64,000 bases of DNA from Dryas octopetala (GCA_963921425.1 OY992838.1:19819861-19883860), one strand, 5' to 3'; counted from the stretch's first letter, positions 1 to 12,600 are shown. Numbers and translations: made by a program. The notes: generated from the sequence alone by a model not told the origin.

Positions 1-418
1 TGTATTTGATTTGATTTTTATTTCTCTTTATGTTTGTGACTGTTCCGTTGTTGTGATTTCTGCATTAGAGTTTTAAATTTTTTGTGGAGCTCAGTCACAA
101 CTTCTATTCATGATTTTAGGCATTACTAGAAGAGTGATTTTAGCAACTACTTACTTACCTAATGTTAATGTTCGGTGATGATCATTATTCAAAGGGCCAT
201 CAAGGTTAATTACCTAATGAACATGCTTATATACTGAAAATAAGCATGCTTGGGCCTCTAAGGACTTTTTAGTTTTCAAATCAATCCACCCTTGGGCCAA
301 TAAGGTTGCCTTTAATCAGGAAACACCATCAAGCATATTCGGATTGAACCACTAAAAGATGCATGTGACTAACAAATTGTACTATTCCTGACATGCTTTT
401 CAATTTGATCATTTACAG

Positions 419-763
419 AACATGGATGAAGCACACTGTAGCCCTGGTTTGCATGCCGCAGCTGGACCTGGTCTTGCAGAAGAATGTGCAGCACTGGTAT
501 TCTAATTATTGATTGTTTTTTAGCTATTTTATATTGAAATATATATATTTTTTATACTCAGTTGTAGTAGAATGTTGTCTTCAGACACTGGTCATACAAT
601 CCTTGATACTTGAAATATGTCTTTTTTTAAAGCTTTCTCACTGGTGTTCTGTTTAAATTAATTAATATCAGACTCAACTGATTTGGTATACCTTTGTTTC
701 TTGACAGGGTGGATGCCGAACAGGGATGGCAAAGGTTACTAAGGCGTATGACCTTCCAGCTAG
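419..763 (+). CDS. GDAP2-like macro-domain protein, two internal exons (partial)
   Basis: Two spliced exons, 419-496 and 708-763, are bounded by AG/GT sites and join in frame. Exon one encodes a stretch containing SPGLHAAAGPGLAEECAAL and exon two GGCRTGMAKVTKAYDLPAR. This is the ADP-ribose-binding core of a macro domain, and it most resembles plant GDAP2-like proteins (macro plus CRAL-TRIO domain, as I recall Arabidopsis At1g69340). The 5' exons would lie before the window. The next expected exon, which should start with an IHTVGP-type motif, was not found between 764 and 8077 on reading. The gene may therefore have a very long intron extending past the repeats, or it may be a truncated gene fragment. 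Family assignment is confident; functionality is not. Confidence 0.75.
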
Positions 764-1489
764 GTGGGTATATTGGTACACTTTTCATATATATATATAT
801 AGACAAAGGAAGCTGAAATCTATGTAGTATTATATCAGAAAGCTCATTTATGCACCCAAGCACTCTTCATGTATGTTTCTACTGGCTGGAATTAAGAGAC
901 ATTGTTAGTTTGTAGGATATGTTGATTATTATTAGCTTTTGTCTGTTCTTAATTTCATTAGTTGAGGTTATAGAAACTTTTTTTGGCATTCTGTTTTGGC
1001 TGCCAGAATACATTTTAAAGAGAAATCCTTTGATCTGGATCTTGAATATGTCAATTTGTGTTTATTCTACATAAGGCTTGTTTTCATAAGCATGTTTTAG
1101 TGAGCTAGCTTAATTTATGTGTTGCATATTATGCTCTAGCATCCTATAAGAAAAGACTTGATCAAGGATCCAACATCAATATAGCAACTAGAACTATGGC
1201 ACTTGCACAAATTGCTGTTAAATTAGTGATGGGGTCATCAATCACACGGTTTCATTACATTACATTTTATATGAAATTCATCTATTGAAGCTAGCTTAAG
1301 CAGGATTCTGCAACATATGGCTGCGTAAAATTGATATTCCACAAGTAAAACTCAAAGATTCAATAAACTCAAAGCTGAAAGTAGGTATGTGTAAACATCA
1401 GTAGCTTCATAATATGATGCATTCCCCTGTTTATGTTAGTATTATATGGTCTTCATGCATTCCCCTGTTTATGTTTATATTATGCTAAA

Positions 1490-2645
1490 CATTAAGGTGT
1501 TTTATGTTAAATTTATTTTTCTGAATCTCAGTCACAACTTCAAATTTTGTTAATTCGTTGTTATATGAGTTTTGGGGGTGGTTTATGTGCACTTTCTATA
1601 GTTTTCATGTTGGAATTTAGGACATTAGGGTCTATCTTTTAAGAACCTAAACTTATCTCTTTCAATATCAGTCACACTTTAGATTTAGTTATGACTGTAG
1701 GACAGTCACAATTTCAGATGCAGTTGTGACTACCAAACAGTCACAACTAAATTGTGACAGTCACAGTTAATTTTTTATTATTTTTAGGTGTTCTGTATTA
1801 ATCCGTTTGATTTTTTATTTTTTCTATTTGAATCCTTTGTGTGTGAATTGGAAGCCAAATGCATGACTCTTTATTCATATGTAATTGCAGATTTCTTAAA
1901 AAAACTTTCTCTTATTATAGTAGTCCTTCTAATGATTTTGTTTTTGTTTGATTTAGGAATATAGGGTTGGGTTATGAAGTTGGTTAATGGTACCAAGCAC
2001 TCGGCAGTGACTTTTTTATAACAACTGAGCACTTCTTCCGGCGCTCGGCTCTAGTTCCTCCGTCTATTTGAATGGTACATCAAAAAAAAATTAGGCTGAA
2101 GTTGTCTTTAAGAATAGGCTGCCTTTCTACCTTAAAGTTAGTCACAGCTAAATCTAAAGTTGTGACGAAACAGTCACAACTTAGATTTAAGATGATATCT
2201 TCTAAATGGAAGCAAAGATAGAGATGAATGTCAAATTATTTCTGTTTAACAGTCACAGGTTTAATTTCCTCCTTAAGAGGGTATATGTTTAATGCAAATT
2301 TCCTTTTTATGTTAGCTTTTATGTTAATTAAACATGTAGGTGTTTTATGTTAAACTTATTTTTTTATGAATATCATTCACAACTTCAAATTTTGTTAATT
2401 CATTGTTATATGAATTTTGGGGTTGCTTTAGGTGCATTGTCTTTAGTTTTCATGTTAGAGTTTATGGATTTTTTAGTTATGAATATCATTTGATCACAAC
2501 TAAATCAGTCACACTTTAGATTTAGGGCTGATTTAGTTGTGAGATAGTCACATCTTAAATCGGTCACAATTAAATCTAAAGACAGTCACAACTTAATTGT
2601 GATAGTCACAACTTTAGATTAGTTGTGACTAATTGGATTAATTAT
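1490..2645. repeat. GTCACAAC-motif repeat field with a ~120-bp direct duplication
   Basis: The octamer GTCACAAC, its close variants and its reverse complement occur well over a dozen times, often back to back as short palindromes of the form AGTTGTGAC...GTCACAACT. A longer direct duplication is visible: about 1495-1615 and about 2336-2456 share a block containing TTCAAATTTTGTTAATTC. A related copy of the motif lies near 90. No coding potential is visible. This looks like a degenerate repeat or part of an old transposon. Confidence 0.6.
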
Positions 2646-2699
2646 TTTTTTAAAAAATATATAATAGTATAGTATAAATTAGGTTAAAACAATACTTTT

Positions 2700-2782
2700 G
2701 CATAGTAGTTAACTTACTGTAATGGTGGGAGATATTTCATTCCTCTTGAATGAGAGGGGTTCGAATCCCCTCCATGTTAAAT
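2700..2782 (+). repeat. tRNA-like segment with a pol III B-box
   Basis: The segment contains a perfect T-arm/B-box, AGGGGTTCGAATCCCCT near 2756-2772, and an upstream hairpin resembling an anticodon arm. The universal U33 and a proper acceptor stem are missing, so it is not a credible tRNA gene. It could be a tRNA-derived SINE remnant. It is followed at 2816-2870 by several GGCCGGA repeats. Confidence 0.35.
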
Positions 2783-2986
2783 GTTAATTTAATTTTTTGT
2801 GTAATGAGTAGAGCTTGGCCGGAGTTCGGCCGGAGGACGGTGGCCAGAGGTCGGCCGGAAAACAGTGGCTGGAAGTCATTCATGTTGATGATGAGGGAAG
2901 GGTAGATTTGTACTTTTCACAATGGCATAGCAAGTAAATATAGAACTGTTGAAGGCTTTTTAATTTCATTAAGGTTTGACTATTCA

Positions 2987-5689
2987 TGTGACGCCCCGAA
3001 ACTGGGAACACCACAGCGGCACCCGTCTTAAAGATCTTGAGACTATAATACCCCTTACCCCGAGTATTATATTCTCAAGCTCTCTAAAACGAGTTAAGCC
3101 CTTTTTATTGAAGAACCCGGGTTGGATCAGAGTAGTAAAAATACAACGGAAGAAATTACTGAAAATGCCTCATATTATAAATAACAGTAAAGAGTACCAA
3201 CCCGTGAGGGTTATGTGTTTCAAATACACTAACCCTAATGCTACATAATAAAACAGTAGATAAACAGATATGTCAGGATAGTCCAACCCACGCCAGAGTG
3301 ATTCAGTCTTCAACAAAGTGGTGCAACAAATTAGACTCATGGATAGCCATTGGGATATGCCACCTACGAGGATGAAAGAGAAACACCACCACATATCCAA
3401 AGAAAGGATCTAAACCAGATAGCAAGACTGAAACTGACAAGCTGCAAGTGCCACACCCACGACCTCAATCTTGGTCTCCAACAACTGGATTATCTGCACT
3501 CACAAGAGTACAGTAGGGGGTAAGCGTCACATATGTTCATCGCTTCCCCTCGAGGGAAAATTCTGGTTAGGTTTGAAGCAATACTCGAAAATATAGGATT
3601 TCAAGGAAAACAGTTTAAAAGCGATGCACACCCAAAAACAGGGTATCGATATCAATAATATTGTAACCAAAGCCAGTAATGATAAAGATAATTATGCCAA
3701 TAATCAGTGAGTAAAGCCTTTGCATGCTCATACATCTTTTTCAGTGATAATCCTTCCTGTTACGTGACATAGTTCAGAAACATACCTGCGACCGATCACA
3801 TACAGGCCAACCGCCAGTATTGAAAATTCAACCACCACCTCGATACTGTGGTGAGAGTATCCATTTACCTGGTAATACCACATTGGTTAGCCTCCCCAGA
3901 AGGACATTCGATTAACCAGTCCGTACTTACCCCTCCGGAGGTTTAGGGGATCGAAACCCAAGGTCACAACACGTGCCCGTTACTCTCAGGTCGTCCAAGG
4001 TATCATACAGAAAATCACACAAATATGCCATACAAAAATCATGCACATTCTCTGTGAAAGACATTTTCATATACATATAGTACGAAAATAGGCAGGAAAT
4101 CCAATAACCGGGATATGGTACCTTCCCCCTACCTGTTTTACCAAAGTGTGTCCCTTGCCTGATCCCTTTCCTGTGTCTGGGTCCCACTTGTACCTGTTGG
4201 GAAACTGGAGATCCGAATCCGACGACAGCTATTAGGAACGTACTAAACGTACTCTCGACTTTGTCTGTTAAGACCAGGTAAAATCTAGAGGTTTGGCACT
4301 AGCGCAACTTGCTAGGCTTCTCTAAATTCTTGATCCGGCATGACCCTGCTCCCCGAGGCAGACAGTCATGTCAGACCGTGTGGTTTCTAAGTTTATTTTA
4401 ATTTATTGTCGAGGAGGTTGATCAGATATGAACCTTACAACGTGACCAGGTCAGTGCATGGGGAAACTGAGGGAGCTCTGGCTCAGTACCCAACGCTTGT
4501 ATGCTCATGGACTGACCTTAGTCATCACGTTATTTGGTTACCACTGATATGGCCTCAATATTTATTAAGTTCATTTAATAACAACAGTTAAACGGCGTCT
4601 CGTCTATAACCACCACTTAAACAACAGCAAATTAAATAAGCTGGGTTAAGGGTATACCTGTTGAAGACTTCCCACGAGCAGAGTCTCGGTACTACTAGAC
4701 TTGCTAAGTAACAAGATTAAAATAGCCTAATTAACAAGAGATTTATTTAACAAAATTTTAGCAGAAATTCGACAGGGATCAAGAAATTACCTATGGAGCT
4801 CAGAAATGATTTTTTTAAAACTTCACCAAAACATAGCCTTCACACTACTAGAATTGAAGAAGTCGTCGCCACGATCGCGTAGGCGAAATCGGATCGTCGA
4901 TCGGAGCTCCAGAACTCAAGATAAACTCAAAACAAGATTGAAGAAGAGAGAGAAAAGAGGAGAGAGGAGAGAGAATCTCTCTCTTGGGAAGCGTGCGGCT
5001 GAAATGGGTGAAGAACCAGTAAGGGTGCGGCACTATTTATAGGAAGGCTTGACTGAGTCAACTCGGTCAACTCGTTGACTCAGTGGGTGGACTCACCACC
5101 AACCGTTGCCACGTGTCAAGTGGAGAGGCTGCCACGTGTCGCGGGCCATGCAGCTGGTTGCACATGCAGCCGTCGGATCAGATGGGCCATGCGAGATCCA
5201 ACGGCTCAGATCGTGCCACGTGGCGCGATCTGGTATTTCCTATTTTATCTTATTTTTCCTATATTCCCCAACTTCAAAAATTAATTAAAAATAGCTCGGG
5301 ACTCAGAAAAATACCCCGAAAAATACTACGGACTCGTATCGACTAGTACTAATTAACTATGAGGTCAAATTACCAATTTGCCCTTTAGAAAAATTTCGAA
5401 AATTTCAAGCTCCACAAACTAAGATAAAATGCTTTAAAGAAAAAGAAATTTTGGGAAATTCATAAAATAATCTCCCGGACTCGGAATAATACGAGACTTG
5501 TTCCGTTGGGTTCGTGAGTAAAAGTACCACCTTTTAAAGGTCTAACTTGGGTCAAAACTCTAGTCAAAGTTGGTCAAACAATTAAAGCGTAAGGTGAAAA
5601 ATACGATTTTCCGCCAAACAAATTTCTAGAAAAATTCTAGAAATTAAAGAAAAATCCCAAAATAAATTTGGAAAATTTTGGATCTCACA
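2987..5689 (-). mobile_element. Solo LTR (2703 bp) of a long-LTR retrotransposon
   Basis: The block begins TGTGACGCCCC and ends GGATCTCACA, so it has TG...CA ends with short inverted termini. It is flanked on both sides by the same 5-bp sequence ATTCA (2982-2986 and 5690-5694), the target duplication of an LTR-element integrase. No retroviral-type protein domains are encoded. A TATAAATAG box on the minus strand (5033-5041) suggests the LTR is transcribed in minus orientation, with U3 to the right. A 2.7-kb LTR would fit Ty3/Gypsy lineages with long LTRs, but the lineage is inference. Open frames inside it are spurious. Confidence 0.85.
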
Positions 5690-6260
5690 ATTCAACTAGT
5701 ATCTAATCTAAAATGGTATTTAATTTTGGTACCTAAACCAAAAAGTTATTAAAGTTTAGTAGTTAAAATCAATGGACCTATATTTTAATGAGATCTTTAA
5801 TATGAGCCTAATATTAAATATATTTAAATATTATTATTTTAATACCCAAATTAATATTTTAGTATTTTTCATGTCAAAGTCAAATTTAAGAATTGTAAAA
5901 TTTGAATACATGGCCAATCAACCCATGACAGATGCTCATCCTCATGCCTCTTGCTGCAACCTTTTCCATCCATGTGAATATCCTTTCTTCTCTCTCTCCT
6001 CATGGGACCCAGCACTTTTTCAACCAATCACTTTTTTTCACTTGGTTTTTTATTCTTTTTTTACCCATACTTTTCAAATGGTGGGTACACTTTTTTCTTG
6101 AGTTCCTCAATAGCAATTGCTAAATTTTATGCTATATATAGTGGAAAATTTAGCAATAGCATAGCAAATGCTAAATTTAGCTATGTCATTGTAGTGAGTT
6201 TTTTTATCAATTCTGCTATATTTAGCATATAGCATAGCATTAGCCATGTCATTGTATATG
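5690..6260. repeat. AT-rich spacer with TAGCNATGTCATTGTA repeats
   Basis: Most of this stretch is AT-rich and non-coding. From about 6110 to 6260 it holds a palindromic cluster built from TGCTAAAT/ATTTAGCA and GCTATGC words. Two direct copies of TAGC(T/C)ATGTCATTGTA lie near 6179 and 6241. This looks like the end of a small MITE, but I could not find its partner terminus. Confidence 0.35.
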
Positions 6261-6519
6261 CTCTAAAGATAACATTTGCACAGGGCTAGTGAAAATTGTA
6301 CATTACTTACTGAATGTAGAAGGAAGGCTTTGGCAGGAGGATTAGGTGGGTTGTGACATAAGCCATGCTTATATTGTGTAATCTATGCTACTGATGTTGC
6401 TTGTCCATTTGGGCTATTGTGTTGTGGGCTTTTTGGATGATGATAGTAAAGGCCTTGTTAGACCGGTTGGACAAAAACAAAAGTTCAAAAACACAAATTA
6501 CAATTACCGGGCTGTTTTT

Positions 6520-6912
6520 AAGGCCTAGGCTAAATTCATCACCTTCAACTGCTGAGTTCACCATCTTATTTCAAAAATTTCAATTTTACCCTTTGGTAAA
6601 TAACCACCGAATGGTCATTCTATAGGTATCTGCCACACTTTGGTGGATTATTCGGTAGTTATCTGCCAAACATTGGTAGAGGTTTTGGTAGATAACTACC
6701 GAATGGTCATTCTACATATATTTGCCAAACTTTTGTGGATTATTCGGTAGTTATCTGTCGAACATTGGTGGAGGTTTCGGTAGATAACTATCGAATGAGT
6801 GTTGGTGATTTCATCTTCATTTTGCAAGAGAGGGTAAAATAGGAAAAAAGTTGGACAAATATGTTAGGGTGGTGAACTCAGCAACTGAGGGTTGTGGAAT
6901 TAGCCTAGGCCT
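6520..6912. mobile_element. MITE with ~45-bp inverted repeats and internal tandem repeats
   Basis: The left end starts AGGCCTAGGCTAA and continues through CTGAGTTCACCA. The right end is its imperfect reverse complement, reading TGGTGAACTCAG and ending TTAGCCTAGGCCT. The element has no coding capacity. Its centre is a tandem repeat described separately. No clean target-site duplication could be defined, so the superfamily is unassigned. Confidence 0.7.
6600..6800. repeat. 92-bp tandem repeat, about 2.1 copies
   Basis: Units start at 6600, 6692 and, incompletely, 6784, with the recurring word ATAACYAYCGAATG. Each unit also contains the inverted pair TTCGGTAGTTATCT and AGATAACTACCGAA, so every unit can fold on itself. 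The array lies wholly inside the MITE at 6520-6912. Confidence 0.75.
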
Positions 6913-8068
6913 GCTTTAAATTGGGATACTTCCATTTTCAGCCCATTTTGGAGGCTTTTGTAATAACCAAGTCAACCTTTGTCTTGAAATGATAATTACA
7001 TCCATGCTAGAAATAAAAGTGGTCATGGATTTGTCATGTTGAGTATAGGTACATAGGAGCTATTGAGAATCTTTTCTTTACTGCAAATGCTCATATTATA
7101 TCATCTTCTTCTATAAGCATAAGCTTGGGACGAGTGTCATTGAAATTATCAAATTGGACAAGTTGGCCTCCTTGAAACCTCTGGATGTGTTCAATATTCG
7201 GCGTCCACCTGTATGCTGCTACATAAGTGACAAAATACCTACTCCTGTTGAAAACTGTTATGTGATATGCTTGGTTATGAACTTTATTTATAAACCATTT
7301 TAGGGGAATGCTGAGGAAATCAATGCAGAGATCATGCCACTTTTTTAAATGTATCTATGCTAAATACTGGAACTTTGGAGAGAACTATTGGAAATGGCTG
7401 TTGTTAGAAACATATAACTGACTATGATAACCAAATTAATGAGCAGCTTAGGAGTAACTTTAACTACTTCTTACTTCCTGTTATGCTTATAGCTAAAATG
7501 TGAAAGCTCCTAGTCTTGCATATTGATGTGAGCTAGTGCTATGTTGATGTATGGACTATATACACATGAACTTGGTTTTGCACAAAAAGATGGAGGTAAT
7601 ATCTGCGTAATAATGTCCATGCCAAATTTAGGATTAGAAATTGACTGATATAATGCCTTTTGTAATTTTAAATGCAAAGTTGTTTCTGTTGTTGAAAATT
7701 ATTTAAAGATTTGGTGTTGAAGGTGAAAAGCGAGTTGCCTTATTCTTGCTTCAATCGATTCGTGCAGTAATGAGGGATCTTCATTTGTACTATTTGCTGA
7801 CATTTTACATGAAAGTGGTTCATTAGCCTTTTCTAATATTTACTTGTGAGTTTCCTCACTGGTTTTCTGAGTAGCCTCAGAAACCTATTAAATTGCACTA
7901 TTATTACTAACATTAGGCTTGTTAACCTCTTGTGGTATAATAAATGATTGTCGAAACAGATGAGCTAATAAGTCTTGGTGTTTTAGATTTAAAATACAAA
8001 AATGCTTTATTAAACCATTATATTTATGATCATTATTAAGTGCTTCAAAATGTTTTTGTAATGCTTGA
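6913..8068. other. Non-coding spacer, nothing recognised
   Basis: This is AT-rich sequence with no recognisable gene. Two short stretches (about 7130-7230 and 7715-7790) translate without stops but match nothing I know and lack convincing splice contexts. The target duplication of the following MULE lies at its right edge. Confidence 0.4.
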
Positions 8069-8077
8069 AAACTAAAA

Positions 8078-8305
8078 GGGAAAAATTTTCAAAAAGGACA
8101 CGTACTTTGGGGTCAATCTTAGTTTAGGACACTAGTTTGAGTTTGTGTTAGTTTAGGACATATATTTCGGGTTTGTATCAGTATGAGATTTTCCGTCACC
8201 TCTGTCACAACCTTCGTTAAAAATATACCACGTGACTTGCACGTGACTTATTTTAAAGGGCAAAATTGTCACTCCCTATACTTTTAAGACAGATCCAACT
8301 GCAAG
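8078..8305 (+). repeat. Left terminal inverted repeat of the MULE
   Basis: 228 bp matching the reverse complement of 13608-13824. It differs mainly by an extra tandem copy of CACGTGACTTG. The repeat ends at GATCCAACTGCAAG. It presumably carries transposase-binding sites and the promoter for the adjacent GRF gene, which is an inference from how MULE TIRs work. Confidence 0.9.
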
Positions 8306-8465
8306 CATTTGCCCCGTTTTTCTTCCCGCCACAGAACATTGAATCCCTCCAATTTTCTGGGATTTCCCCCTAAAATCTGACTTTAAGTCTTTATAAAAAC
8401 ACAAAATTCTATTCATTTGAGGATAAAATAGAGGCTTTGGGTTTTGAATAACATACCTGCGTGTG

Positions 8466-8795
8466 ATGATGGAACCGGTGGGTCGAAGGTACTGCTATTG
8501 TGGTTTTCCAGCTGCAAGGATCACGGCTTGGACTGATGCAAACCCTGGCAGAAGGTTCGATGGCTGTTCCAGAGTAGGGTGTATAAAAGCTCTGTGTTTG
8601 TTTGATTTTCGTTACACATGTAGATTACTATGGGTTTTTTAGTTAAGTAATTTATGTTTTTATTTCCAGAATCCCAAGGGAGGATGTGATTTTTTCAGAT
8701 GGGTTGATCCTCCCATGTGTGCAAGGTCAAGGCAAGTGATACCTGGATTGCTAAGGAAACAAAGTTTGCTGGAGACACAGGTTGATCGAGGTTAA
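8466..8795 (+). CDS. GRF-type zinc-finger protein carried inside the MULE
   Basis: Two exons, 8466-8573 and 8670-8795, join in phase 0 and give a 77-residue protein. The sequence contains CYCGFP (residues 10-15), then TDANPGRRFDGC and GGCDFFRWVDPPMC, which is the GRF zinc finger: zinc-binding Cys/His-type ligands around Cys10/12, Cys34 and Cys42, with the NPGRRF motif at 26-31. The tail VIPGLLRK matches small plant proteins annotated as At4g04775-like. GRF fingers bind nucleic acid. The start is the first of two adjacent ATG codons. The gene sits 160 bp inside the left TIR and faces the transposase gene. It may be an element gene or a captured host gene; the reading frame is intact. Confidence 0.8.
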
Positions 8796-9601
8796 GCAAG
8801 GGTGAAGAAGCTCTGGTTTTGTTTGATATTGTCTTGGTTGATTTTTGTGTTTTCCTGGATGAATGGCAAAAGCAATGGACCATAAATGTTGAATGGAATA
8901 TTTTCGGGTTTTTATGTTTTCGGGTTGTTAATATTGTGGGGTTGAATGGAATAGATCAAGGCTATCCGTTTTGGGTTGAATGGAATAGATTAAGGCTATC
9001 TGCTTTTGTGTTATGTATGGCCAAACATTTCAGATTGCCTTATATTGTAATGGCAATGTTTAAGTTTAAATGAAAGGATATTTTGGCAATTTGCTGGTCT
9101 TGGTATTTTTTTTTTGTTGGATTGTATCAAATTGGATTGAAGATAAACACATAAACCTCTTAAAGGGAAGAATTGACCATTTATTTTGCAACACCAAAAA
9201 TAAGTTGATTTCATTCGAAATGTAAATAAGCCTTGTATTTTCAATCCAAGACAAGTCATATGGACAAAAATCAAATTAGACTTGTTATATATACATTCAA
9301 AGGAAAGCATTCCAAACCACTTGAAGCCAAAAATAGTTCCATACATTGTTATCTCATTCAGTACAACATATAGCTAATCATGACAATGTAAAATGTTTAA
9401 CCAAAAGTAAGATATATGTTTAACCAACTTCACACAAACAGAATTCTAACCCAAAAGTAAAATGTTTAACCCAAAAGCAGTAGTACAACTCAAAAAAACC
9501 TTGTGGTCATATTCCTAAGACCTGCACAAAAAAACCTTGTGATCATCCTAACTTCAAACTACATTTCAGAAATTTCAGAACACAACAGATTAGTATTGGC
9601 T

Positions 9602-12600
9602 TCATGGGATCCTCGACCTTAGTGATTTCTTCTTGACAGGTGATTTGAACCTTTTTTTGGGGAGCACTGTGGCAGTCACATTTGAAGTACAAGGTTGTGA
9701 TGAACTTTGTGGCAAAATGAATGTTGGTTGGGATTGTGGTCTCACAGAGGATGATGGTTGAGATGACACTTCTCTGGTTGGGGGGTTGGATGAATCTGCA
9801 GATGGTGGTCTTAGTGAAGCCTTTTTTGATCGTTGCATTGCATTCCTAGACCTCAGTCTTCGAATTTGGGGTTTCTTTTTTACTTGCAAGCAAACTCAAG
9901 TCCATAAATAATGTGTTCAGACTGCAATTAAAAAGAGAACAAAATAACAAGGCTCTTGACTTAGATTACCTTCTTGGCTTGCTAGTCTAGGTCCTGGCCT
10001 TACTCTTGTCCATCACCTTGAACCTTCTCATTTCCCTGCAAACAGAAAGAAAAGCACACACCACAAAGAGTCATCAGATATTTTCAAATCTAGTCAATGA
10101 ATATGTCAATTAAGCACACACAGTCAGTTTGGTACCTTCTTTTGTACATCATTTTCTCTTCCACAGGTCCTTGAATTGTGACCCTCCTTACCACATTTCT
10201 TGCAGGTAATGGTGACATCAAACCTTCTCAATTTTGTTGGATTTGGTGGCTTCTTTGGTTCATTTGAATCTATGGCCCTTACTTTCTTGGGTCTTCCTGC
10301 TTGTTTCTTATAGCATGAAGGCTTGAGTGGTGGCTTCCCTGTTCTAATCCACTGGTCTTTCCCAGGCATAGAGTTAATCATTGATGCATATGTTGCCTGG
10401 TAAGCAGTAATATGATACTTTTCATATGTGAATTCTTAAATTGTAAGGTCACTGCCATGCTTCCAAATAGATGATATTGCATGGCAACAAGGTATACCAC
10501 TTACATCCCACTGTCTGCAAGAGCATGTTCTGAGATCCAAATCAACTGCATACTGATGCTTATCTGTGATTACTTGATATTTCTTTCCACCACACCAAAA
10601 AGCCCTACACATACAACAGTCCTTCTTTCTTTTGTCTATTATGCCTCTGATCCTTGGCCCTAGTTGATATTTCCACTTCTGAGCTTGCTCTCTTCTTCTT
10701 GCAAAAAGCAACATTAGATACATTCTCAGCCTCTCAAGCAAGGTAAGTATTGACTGGTCCCTTGCCTTTAAGATTGTTGCATTGAATGACTCGCATAGGT
10801 TTTTTAGAATCAAATCACATTTTGCTTCTATTTTGAAGAATGCCTTGCTCCAATGGTGTGGAGGCTTATCATCAAACCACTTGTATGCCTCACCATCTAT
10901 TTCCTTCATCTTGTTCATCTCTGACCTCCACTTTGCCTCATAAGTTGACTTTGCTGCACTCTGAAAAATCTCTTTCAGTAAGAGGCTGGGAAACTTCTTT
11001 CTGAAGTTCTCCCCCAAATGCTTGACACAATGCCTGTGTTCTGCATTGGGAAGCAAGTCCTTTACTGCATCAATTAAACCCTTTTGTTTGTCACTGAGTA
11101 TCACATAATGATGTGAATTCTCCAAGTTCAAATCCATAATCAAGTGCTGCATAAACCACCCCCAACTATCTCTGTTTTCGATTTCCACAATTGCATATGC
11201 CAATGGAACCATTCCATTGTTAGCATCCACCCCTATGGTAGTCAAAAGCTGCCCCTTGTGAGGTCCCTTAAGGAAGCACTCATCCATACCTATCACAGGT
11301 CTACATCCATCAATGAAGGCCCTCTTGCATGCACCAAAGCATATATACATTCTTTGGAACTGTGGTTGATCCCCAGGAAGAAGGTTACTTTGAATCTTGA
11401 CAGTTGTATTTTCATTCCTCCTTTGTAACTACTCAGCATAATCCCACAGCATGCCAAATTGTTCCTCAATCTGTCCCTGAATGTTCTTCAATGCAAGCCT
11501 TCTAGTTGTGTAGCACACTGTCCTAGTAACCTCTACATTGAATTGCTTCAAGATTTGCTCTTAGAAAGCCCCAACATCCCATTTAGGATTGGTCCTAAAA
11601 TTATCCCCATATTTTTTAGCCAACCATTTTGCATTAATATGACAGTTATACCTAGGACCTGTGCAAGTATGCTCATCAAGGAACTGTCTCACAATCACAT
11701 TGTCACTCTTGTTATCCTTGACAGCATGGATATGCCAAGGGCAATGTGGTGCACACACCACTCTACACCACTTTGTATGGTTCTTCTTAAAACTTAGCTC
11801 TCTATCATTCAATATGGAGTATTCCTTGATAGCTTCTTTGAATACCTCCATAGATGCAAAACACTGACCCAATGTAAATTTAGGATCTTTCATATCCACA
11901 TCTTTTTTAAAAACAGTAAGCCTTGGTGGCTTTACTCTAGGTCTCTTCCTTGGAATATCATCTTCTTTAGAGTCATCTGATGAACTTTGTACACTCCCCA
12001 TGTTTTCAGAATTAGTCATGTCCTCAGAGTCAAACTCACCAAAACCCCCACCATCATCACTATGAACCTCAGGGTCCACATAATCATCCTAATTTGTTTC
12101 ATCTTCACTCTGCTGATAGTCAATGTCCACATAATCAAAATCATCCTCATCTGTTTCATCCTCACTTGCAGAGTTTCTTCCTTCACCACATTCCTCCTCA
12201 GGCACCTCGGCATTCTCATCTTCATAACCTCCAACATGTACCTCTCCAAAATTAGTAGCATGTACCTCTCCAAAATCAGTAGCATGTACCTCTCCTTGTT
12301 GGTTGACTGATGGCTTTGCATCAAATTCTTCAAATGCCTCATTCTCACTTAGTCCCTCATTAGCATTAACCTCTGGTTCAGAGCCATCAAACAATTATAT
12401 TGTCTTTGGTTCATGCACTACCTGCTGTGCACCAGTATTTAGGTTCCCTGGATGACAGAAATACACCACAGCCACTCTCTGAGGTGTTTGAAAACCACAT
12501 AGTCTCAATATACAAGCATCACTTATAGCAGCTACCCACCCCCTATGTTCTGGATGTCCTGGTTCTTTGTAATAATACACAATGTTTTCATTGTACCCTA

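Noticed and set aside
2700..2782. A possible functional tRNA gene
   Set aside because: The T-arm is perfect, but U33 is missing from the anticodon loop and no acceptor stem pairs, so it is at most tRNA-derived.
3927..5346. Several 60-90 codon open frames at 3.9-5.3 kb
   Set aside because: All lie inside the solo LTR and show no conserved motif.
7130..7790. Two short stop-free stretches as exons of the macro-domain gene
   Set aside because: Their translations do not match the expected continuation of the GDAP2-like protein, and splice sites are weak.
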